The notes under the pieces were generated by a model, which ran no database searches, had not been told where the DNA came from, and saw only the letters and a program-made list of their open reading frames with translations. A stretch of 10,223 nucleotides of DNA, from NCBI GenBank assembly GCA_902496645.1, contig CABVBR010000066.1:1-10223 (forward strand), given 5' to 3'. This document shows positions 5,348-10,223 of this stretch, in pieces. How positions within the stretch are numbered: the stretch's first letter is position 1; every line of letters begins with the position of its first letter. The position numbers and the translations under genes were made by a program. Origin of the DNA: an uncultured Collinsella sp. (GTDB taxonomy: Bacteria > Actinomycetota > Coriobacteriia > Coriobacteriales > Coriobacteriaceae).

Positions 5348-6400
5348 CTAAACGAACCGTACCCCGAATCCGCGTTTGATGAACGGCAGCAGCTCCATTG
5401 CCTCGGGCGTGATATGGCCCGCAACGTTCATGCGCTTGTCACCGGGAAGATCGACCCGCGCAATCTCAAGCTCGCCTTCGTAGCGCCCATAGCCGCTATT
5501 GCTCACAGCGATCGACCCCGTCTTTCGCGGCAGGCCGGCACCGGTATCCGTCGGCACGGAATCCGGCTTAAGCGTCGTGCGCGACTCCTGAGACCTAAAG
5601 ATGAGGGTACTCGAATCGGGCCGGTCGTGATGAATCTGCCCGCGCACATAGGCATAGCCGGGGTCAAGCTCGCATTGCAAATCCACGTATCCGGCGGAAA
5701 CTTGAGCAAACTGCGCCCAGCCCGCATCGGAAAGATCGGGGTCGCCGACCAACACAATGTCGCAATCGGCGCCATGTGCAAGCTCAAGCATGTTGAGGGC
5801 AACCTTTGACGCGCGACCGCGCTGCTCCTCAACCGTCGGCAGTCCTTCGAATACCGGCCCGCGAACGTTGGCATCACCCGGCACAAAAGCCATGATTTCG
5901 AAGCCAAGCGCCGCAAGACGAAGATTCGTCCGAGCAATGTCTTCCAGAGCTAAACCGGTATAAGGCTTGGGATAAAAATTGTGGCAGGCGGCAAAACGAG
6001 TCACATCGGCACCGGCTTCTCGCCACGATGCGATTTCATCAGAACTCACCGTCGATGCATTGACCACAATGTGAAATACACCAGACAACTCCGCGACCCG
6101 CTGGGCGCTAAAGCCATAGTCCAAACGAAGATATTCGAGCCCCAGGTCACGCAGATCCTCGATACGCTCAAGCCCGAGCAAATCGCACGTGCGCGGCCCC
6201 ACATCGGCAATGAGCGCAATGCCGCGGGCGGAAAGCAGCGACAGCACATGACGGACCTTATCGGCATATGCCGCTCCCCCATCCTCGGGAATATGCAGCG
6301 AGGTAAACGCATAGCGCGCACTCGCCGCGGCACCACGCTCAATCGTCCGCTCAATATCCTGCAGAGGGCTGGAAAGATAAATCGAAATACCCGTTTTCAC
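5348..6400 (-). CDS. mupG: 6-phospho-N-acetylmuramidase (MupG / DUF871 family)
   Basis: MupG hydrolyses MurNAc-6-phosphate-GlcNAc, the disaccharide made by PTS uptake of cell wall fragments, to MurNAc-6-P and GlcNAc in the cytoplasm. The 350 residues match the usual length: an N-terminal TIM-barrel-like domain of about 235 residues and a smaller C-terminal domain. Family-typical segments seen are GISIYLSS (4-11), AFTSLHIPED (31-40), IADVGPR (64-70), LRLDYGF (91-97) and HNFYPKPYTGL (140-150). Placement after murR, murQ and murP reproduces the gene set of the Staphylococcus aureus MurNAc-GlcNAc recycling operon. The start is GTG at 6400, with AAAGGAG upstream. A strong hairpin with a T-tract (6417-6450) stands just ahead of that ribosome binding site, so expression may be set separately from murP. 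The assignment is strong from family plus context; substrate specificity is inferred. Confidence 0.92.
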   Translation of the reverse strand: MKTGISIYLSSPLQDIERTIERGAAASARYAFTSLHIPEDGGAAYADKVRHVLSLLSARGIALIADVGPRTCDLLGLERIEDLRDLGLEYLRLDYGFSAQRVAELSGVFHIVVNASTVSSDEIASWREAGADVTRFAACHNFYPKPYTGLALEDIARTNLRLAALGFEIMAFVPGDANVRGPVFEGLPTVEEQRGRASKVALNMLELAHGADCDIVLVGDPDLSDAGWAQFAQVSAGYVDLQCELDPGYAYVRGQIHHDRPDSSTLIFRSQESRTTLKPDSVPTDTGAGLPRKTGSIAVSNSGYGRYEGELEIARVDLPGDKRMNVAGHITPEAMELLPFIKRGFGVRFV

Positions 6401-6416
6401 GCTTCAACGCTCCTTT

Positions 6417-6450
6417 AAAAAAGGCCGGCGGAGCAGTTAGCCCCGCCGGC
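6417..6450 (-). terminator. Hairpin with T-tract between murP and mupG
   Basis: On the minus strand GCCGGCGGGGC (6450-6440) pairs with GCTCCGCCGGC (6434-6424) over 11 positions with one G-U, with a 5-base loop, followed by CC and TTTTTT (6422-6417). It is a textbook intrinsic terminator for murP, but the T-tract runs straight into the AAAGGAG of mupG, leaving no room for a separate downstream promoter. Confidence 0.88.
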
Positions 6451-6456
6451 ACAACC

Positions 6457-6485
6457 ATAGCATCAAGAGATCTGCGGCACGTCAA
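6457..6485 (-). promoter_or_regulatory. Possible internal promoter ahead of mupG
   Basis: On the minus strand TTGACG (6485-6480) and TGCTAT (6462-6457) are 17 bases apart. The -35 box is good and the -10 box poor. Transcription from it would begin at the base of the 6417-6450 hairpin, making it a 5'-end stem rather than a terminator. Confidence 0.3.
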
Positions 6486-6517
6486 GACGTTCGAATGACA
6501 TGGCGCGCAGCATCAAA

Positions 6518-7948
6518 CTACTCGCCAAAGAACTCGTTGATCTTCTGCTCGTCGACGCCAAAGAACCACGTCAGGACAAAGCCGGCGGCATAAGCAAGCA
6601 GCATAGCGGCAACGTAGCCGAGCTGCTGACCAGGAACGACGATCAACAGGCCAAACAGACCGGAAACGCCCTGAGAAACCGTGCCGATGTGAAGCAGCGC
6701 CGCGAGCGCGCCGCCAAATCCAGCACCCAGGCAGGCCGTCACAAACGGACGAACGAGCGGCAGCGTAACGGCATACATCAGAGGCTCGCCCACACCCAGG
6801 ATTCCAACGGGAATGGACTCTGCGACGTACTTCTTGAGCTTGGCGTTCTTGGTCTTAAAGTACAGCGCCAGACCGGCACCGACCTGGCCGCCGCCAGCCA
6901 TCATAAGGATGGGCAGCAGGTAGTTGATGCCCTTGGTAGCCCCGTCGGGATCGTTGAGCATAGCGTGGATCGGCGTGAGCGCCTGATGCAGGCCGACGGA
7001 CACCAGCGGCAAGAAGCCTGCCGACAGGATATAGCCGCCCAGGACGCCCAGCTTCTCGAAGATAAAGGTGAGGACGCTAAAGATGGCAGTCGTCAGCCAT
7101 GCGCCAACCGGCTGGATGACGAGCATCAGAGCAAAGGCGCCGATGATGAGCACCAGCAGCGGGGACAGGAACGTATCGAGCGCGTTGGGCATAACCTTGC
7201 GAATCTGACGCTCCATCCAGGCAAAAAATGCGCCAGCGATGAGAGCCGCGATCATGCCGCCCGCTGCGGGGTTGTACTGCGCACTGGTGAGGGGCAGCAG
7301 AATGGCAGTGGCAGGATCAGCCGCGCCAGGCGCAAGCAGGGGCATGGCACTGTTGGCGATACACATCATGCCGGCGATGCCGCCCAGCGCAGCGGAGCCA
7401 CCAAACTCACGTGCCGCGTTATAGCCCACCAAGATGGGCAGATAGGCAAACAGGGCCCAGCCCATGGAACGAATGCCCTGGTACCACCACTCGCCTGCAA
7501 GCGCGCCTGCCGTCGAGACGTTAATGACGTTGCAGATACCGTTGATGAGGCCAGCCGCAATGATGCCGGGAAGCAGGGCGACGAAGACATTGGAAATCTT
7601 CTTGAGGAAGGCCTGAACCGGCTTAGACTCGTACTTGGCCTTCTGCGCGGCCTTGTTTGTGGCCGCAGCGTCAACCACGCTCTCGTCAGCAACGCCTTTC
7701 GCGAGGCCGGTGAGCTTGGAGAACTCCTCGAGCACCTTATTCACCTTGCCCGGACCCAGCACGATCTGCATCGTGTCATCCTCAACCAGGCCCATCACGC
7801 CGTCGAGCGCCTTAATACCCTCCGTGTCGACGTTGCCCGTGTCTTTGACGGTCACGCGCAGGCGCGTCATGCACGCCGCGTTTGCGAGCACGTTGTCTTT
7901 ACCGCCCAAAAGGTCCAGCAGCTTTTGAGCCAGCTCTTTGTTCGTCAT
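6518..7948 (-). CDS. murP: PTS N-acetylmuramic acid-type transporter, EIIBC
   Basis: This membrane permease imports and 6-phosphorylates its sugar. At 476 residues it is close to E. coli MurP. The EIIB domain (about 1-80) holds the phosphorylation cysteine C26 in ANAACMTRLRV. A linker (about 85-117) leads to EIIC (118-465), with many membrane helices and the sugar-site motif GVGEPLMY (385-392), plus GLHQALTPIH (319-328). No EIIA domain is fused or encoded nearby, so, like E. coli MurP, it must borrow EIIA from another system. ATG 7948 is chosen because AAGGAGGAG precedes it; a GTG at 8005 only adds residues without family likeness. It lies 57 bases after murQ. Its neighbours (murQ, mupG) point to MurNAc or MurNAc-GlcNAc; by sequence alone another glucose/sucrose-superfamily sugar would be possible. 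Confidence 0.93.
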   Translation of the reverse strand: MTNKELAQKLLDLLGGKDNVLANAACMTRLRVTVKDTGNVDTEGIKALDGVMGLVEDDTMQIVLGPGKVNKVLEEFSKLTGLAKGVADESVVDAAATNKAAQKAKYESKPVQAFLKKISNVFVALLPGIIAAGLINGICNVINVSTAGALAGEWWYQGIRSMGWALFAYLPILVGYNAAREFGGSAALGGIAGMMCIANSAMPLLAPGAADPATAILLPLTSAQYNPAAGGMIAALIAGAFFAWMERQIRKVMPNALDTFLSPLLVLIIGAFALMLVIQPVGAWLTTAIFSVLTFIFEKLGVLGGYILSAGFLPLVSVGLHQALTPIHAMLNDPDGATKGINYLLPILMMAGGGQVGAGLALYFKTKNAKLKKYVAESIPVGILGVGEPLMYAVTLPLVRPFVTACLGAGFGGALAALLHIGTVSQGVSGLFGLLIVVPGQQLGYVAAMLLAYAAGFVLTWFFGVDEQKINEFFGE

Positions 7949-8005
7949 AACTCCTCCTTGTATTGGGTATCTCTTCTTGATGTCATATCTGCTCACGCCG
8001 TGCAC

Positions 8006-8929
8006 CTATTGGGCATCGGCGTTGCCCTTCTCATGGCCACTCACCGCAGCACGGACATGGCCGCGCGCCCGCTCGAGAGCCACCGCAGCCTGCTCGACAT
8101 CGCAGTCCAGCAGCACCGAGACAATAGCGGTCTTTACGTGGCCGCCGGCATCTGCAAGCGCCTGAACAGCGCGCTCGCGCGTGCAGCCGGTCGCCTCCAT
8201 CACGATGTTCTGGCCGCGCACCACCAACTTCTCGTTCGTCTGCTGCACATCGACCATCAGGTTTTGGTACACCTTGCCAATCTTGACCATGGCACCGGTC
8301 GAAATCATATTGAGAATGAGCTTTTGGACCGTTCCCGCCTTGAGCCTCGTTGAGCCGGTCAGCACCTCGGGACCGGGCACGGGCTCAATGGCAAGATCTG
8401 CGCTCTCCCCGATCTTCGACCCTTGGTTACAGGCAATTGCGATGGTCTTGCACCCAGTTGCTTTGGCGTACACAAGGCCGCCCACCACATAGGGAGTACG
8501 ACCGCTTGCTGCCAGGCCAACGACAAGATCCTTGTCCGAAAGTCCACGCTCCCGCAGGTCGCTCGCGCCAAGCTCCTCGCTGTCTTCGGCACCTTCGACA
8601 GCCTTGATAAACGCCGTCTCGCCTCCGGCAATGAGCCCGACAATCAGATCGGGTGACACACCAAACGTGGGCGGGCACTCCGAAGCGTCGAGCACGCCCA
8701 GACGACCACTGGTGCCTGCACCCATGTAAAAGACGCGCCCGCCGCGCTCGAGCGCCTCAGCAGCCCAGTCGATTGCTGTGGCAACCTGGGGCAACACTTT
8801 CGTGACCGACTGGACGGCACGAAGATCCTCATCGTTCATCGTCGTGACGATTTGCAGCGATGTCATCGTATCGAGGTCCATTGACCTTTGATTACGCTGT
8901 TCAGTCGTGAATTTTGTTAAATCGAGCAT
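8006..8929 (-). CDS. murQ: N-acetylmuramic acid 6-phosphate etherase
   Basis: MurQ cleaves the D-lactyl ether of MurNAc-6-P to give GlcNAc-6-P and D-lactate in the cytoplasm. The 307 residues (E. coli 298) contain the N-terminal TEQRNQRSMDLD segment (9-20), the SIS-domain phosphate loop GAGTSGRLGVLDASECPPTFG (70-90) and GGETAFIKAVEGAEDSEE (102-119). E84 and E115 correspond to the catalytic pair known from E. coli (Glu83, Glu114). A second SIS-like stretch GLAASGRTPYV and a C-terminal UBA-like helical region (about 255-295) complete the family pattern. ATG 8929 is chosen because the family N-terminus starts there and AGGAAAG/GAGG precede it; the longer frame to 9127 lies inside the regulator gene. 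It starts only 10 bases after the regulator stop, so the two are co-transcribed and likely coupled. Confidence 0.97.
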   Translation of the reverse strand: MLDLTKFTTEQRNQRSMDLDTMTSLQIVTTMNDEDLRAVQSVTKVLPQVATAIDWAAEALERGGRVFYMGAGTSGRLGVLDASECPPTFGVSPDLIVGLIAGGETAFIKAVEGAEDSEELGASDLRERGLSDKDLVVGLAASGRTPYVVGGLVYAKATGCKTIAIACNQGSKIGESADLAIEPVPGPEVLTGSTRLKAGTVQKLILNMISTGAMVKIGKVYQNLMVDVQQTNEKLVVRGQNIVMEATGCTRERAVQALADAGGHVKTAIVSVLLDCDVEQAAVALERARGHVRAAVSGHEKGNADAQ

Positions 8930-8939
8930 TTCATTCACC

Positions 8940-9791
8940 TCATCTTTCCTGTTTCTCGATGTAGTTTTGCTTAATGACATGCGTCGCCCGCTCGTAGTCG
9001 CTGGCAACGTAAGCAGCGTACAGGGCATCGACAACCATAAGCTGGGCCATACGCGAGGCCATGGCACCGCTGCGGACCAAGGGCTCGCTTGCAGCAACGC
9101 CGAGCACGGCATCGGCCATGGTGGCAAGCTTGGACGATCCGTCTACCTTGGTCACGGCCACAACGGGACAGTTGTGACGTTGAGCCTCGACGGTACAGTC
9201 CAGCACTTCTTGCGTTAAGCCCGAGTAGCTAAAGGCGATTGCCATATCGCCCTCATGCATGTTCTTGGCACACAGGAGCTGATCATGCCAGTCGTCGTAC
9301 AGATGGCACTCTTTGTCAACACGCATGAGCTTTTGCGCTAGATCGTGCGCGACCAAACGAGAGGCACCGATACCGAACAGATTGACCGCGCGTGCCCGTT
9401 TAAGATGGGCCGCGCATCGCTCCAAGACGGTGTAATCGAGCGTTCGCGCCGTCGCCTCGATTGTGCGCACGTTGCTTTTCATCACCTTCCCCACAATACG
9501 TTCGACGCTGTCGTCCATGGAGATGTCCTCGAGGGCAACGTCTTTCTTGTCACCCAAGAGTGCCAGTTCGGCAATCAGTTCGCGCTGGAACTCCTTGTAG
9601 CCCGCAAAACCCAAGCGCTTGCAAAAACGCAAAATGCTCGAGGGCGAGGAGAACGTGGCATCAGCAAGACTGCGGACGGACAGCCCGACCACCTCATGCG
9701 GATGAGCACTCACATATGCGATGACATTGCGTTCCGCCGGGCTCGCGCTGAGCTCACGCTCGCGAAGCCTTAAAAGCAATCCGTTTGCCAT
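8940..9791 (-). CDS. murR: RpiR-family (MurR-like) transcriptional regulator
   Basis: This 283-residue regulator has the two domains of the RpiR family. The N-terminal winged helix-turn-helix (about 1-77) contains LSVRSLADATFSSPSSILRFCKRLGFAGYKEFQREL. The C-terminal sugar-phosphate-binding SIS domain (about 125-265) contains NLFGIGASRLVAHDLAQKL and IAFSYSGLTQEVLDC, where GIGAS and SYSG are the phosphate-contacting loops. As first gene of the murQ-murP-mupG cluster it most likely senses MurNAc-6-P, as E. coli MurR does, and controls its own operon; activator versus repressor cannot be read from sequence. ATG 9791 is preferred over a GTG at 9800 because GGAGG sits eight bases upstream and would overlap the GTG. 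An inverted repeat at 9837-9865 is a candidate binding site. Confidence 0.92.
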   Translation of the reverse strand: MANGLLLRLRERELSASPAERNVIAYVSAHPHEVVGLSVRSLADATFSSPSSILRFCKRLGFAGYKEFQRELIAELALLGDKKDVALEDISMDDSVERIVGKVMKSNVRTIEATARTLDYTVLERCAAHLKRARAVNLFGIGASRLVAHDLAQKLMRVDKECHLYDDWHDQLLCAKNMHEGDMAIAFSYSGLTQEVLDCTVEAQRHNCPVVAVTKVDGSSKLATMADAVLGVAASEPLVRSGAMASRMAQLMVVDALYAAYVASDYERATHVIKQNYIEKQER

Positions 9792-9836
9792 CTCAAACAC
9801 CTCCGTTGAGAAGAATTAAAGACCAATGAACGATTC

Positions 9837-9865
9837 GTACCGGATACAAACAGCTTTTCCGGTAC
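9837..9865. promoter_or_regulatory. Candidate MurR operator (perfect inverted repeat)
   Basis: GTACCGGA (9837-9844) and TCCGGTAC (9858-9865) are perfect inverse complements separated by 13 bases, so half-site centres are 21 bases apart, two helical turns. It lies 46 bases upstream of the regulator start with no T-tract, which fits a dimer-binding operator better than a terminator. The promoter itself could not be assigned confidently. Confidence 0.5.
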
Positions 9866-9887
9866 ATTGTGCCGCATCGTGGCGCAC

Positions 9888-9914
9888 AAAGGGCGAGCGT
9901 TCTACCGCTCGCCC
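9888..9914 (-). terminator. Terminator between the VanZ-like gene and the mur cluster
   Basis: GGGCGAGCG (9891-9899) and CGCTCGCCC (9906-9914) form a perfect 9-bp stem with a 6-base loop. Read on the minus strand it is followed by TTTGTG, a weak T-tract. It ends transcription from the VanZ-like gene about 80 bases past its stop. Confidence 0.65.
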
Positions 9915-9995
9915 CTCAAATCCGACCGCTCGGAAATACGCGCGACACAAAATAATTCAACAAGGTCGCATTATCAGAAACGGGTTTGTTACCGG

Positions 9996-10223
9996 CTAGC
10001 ACCTCGCATGGGCGCCGATGGGGTGCGTCACATGGTGCACCCATGCGGAGACCAGCAATACCAACACCATGGCGACGACGTAGCCCGCGGCGTCGAACCC
10101 CAAGTCGACGACGTCGAAATGACGACCGGGGACAAAGATCTTGTGCACCTGGTCACCGACAGAGCAAACGACACAAAAGAGCAGGACGAATACGTACCGA
10201 AATCGCGCGCACGGCAGGCGCTC
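9996..10223 (-). CDS. VanZ-like membrane protein (partial, N-terminus missing)
   Basis: The frame is open from the window edge (10223) to a TAG stop at 9998-9996, giving 75 C-terminal residues. A membrane helix (RYVFVLLFCVVCSVG, 9-23) is followed by the VanZ signature DQVHKIFVPGRHFDVVDLGFD (24-44), with the characteristic D-x-x-H and FxPGR followed by spaced Asp residues, and a second helix (AAGYVVAMVLVLLVSAW, 45-61). Most likely it is an integral membrane protein of the VanZ-like family, whose founding member gives low-level teicoplanin resistance; most relatives have no known role. Upstream neighbours are outside the window. It is separated from the mur cluster by a terminator, so a functional link is only suggested by proximity. 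Confidence 0.85.
   Translation of the reverse strand, partial: ERLPCARFRYVFVLLFCVVCSVGDQVHKIFVPGRHFDVVDLGFDAAGYVVAMVLVLLVSAWVHHVTHPIGAHARC

Noticed and set aside
6500..8353. 617-codon plus-strand open frame antisense to murP and murQ
   Set aside because: It lies exactly opposite well-supported genes. Its translation is rich in Arg, His, Gln and Asp with no family resemblance, as expected from the antisense of GC-rich codons. No ribosome binding site was seen.
8930..9127. Upstream extension of MurQ
   Set aside because: The added 66 residues come from the overlapping regulator gene in another frame; the MurQ family N-terminus begins at ATG 8929.

Overview
The window looks like a chromosomal segment from a Collinsella-like member of the Coriobacteriia (gut Actinobacteria). 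This assignment is an inference from GC-rich codon use, strong Shine-Dalgarno sites, an anaerobic redox pair and the gene set; no 16S or other taxonomic marker is present. Nearly all genes lie on the minus strand. No phage, transposase, integrase or CRISPR genes are visible, so this is mostly ordinary core and metabolic DNA.

Layout: 1-1113 (+) is the 3' part of an Nramp-type Mn2+/Fe2+ transporter whose start lies outside the window. 1114-1579 has no gene. It holds a striking array of eight alternately inverted copies of a ~22-bp motif arranged as four ~79-bp units, then a terminator. 1580-2316 (-) carries a tiny rubredoxin-like protein and a flavin reductase, which together look like a split version of 'high-molecular-weight rubredoxin'. 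2317-2522 is intergenic, with a terminator and a long nested hairpin. 2523-3900 (-) is a TPR protein overlapping smpB. 3957-4236 (-) is a tRNA unit (tRNA-Gln(CUG), tRNA-Glu(CUC)) with a clear promoter and a terminator. 4440-4850 (+) is a small unknown protein that resembles the N-terminal half of a larger regulator-like family. 4896-5255 (-) is an ArsC/Spx-fold thioredoxin-like protein.

5348-9791 (-) is a complete cluster for scavenging peptidoglycan amino sugar, transcribed in the order RpiR/MurR regulator, murQ etherase, murP PTS EIIBC, mupG 6-phospho-muramidase. From known family functions, MurP imports and phosphorylates MurNAc or MurNAc-GlcNAc, MupG splits the phosphorylated disaccharide, MurQ removes the lactyl ether to give GlcNAc-6-P, and the SIS-domain regulator probably senses MurNAc-6-P. 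A perfect inverted repeat upstream of the regulator is a candidate operator, and a strong hairpin with a T-tract sits directly in front of the mupG ribosome binding site. 9996-10223 (-) is the C-terminal part of a VanZ-like membrane protein.

The least explained item is the 1141-1440 inverted-repeat array. The rest is recognisable biology with some uncommon arrangements.
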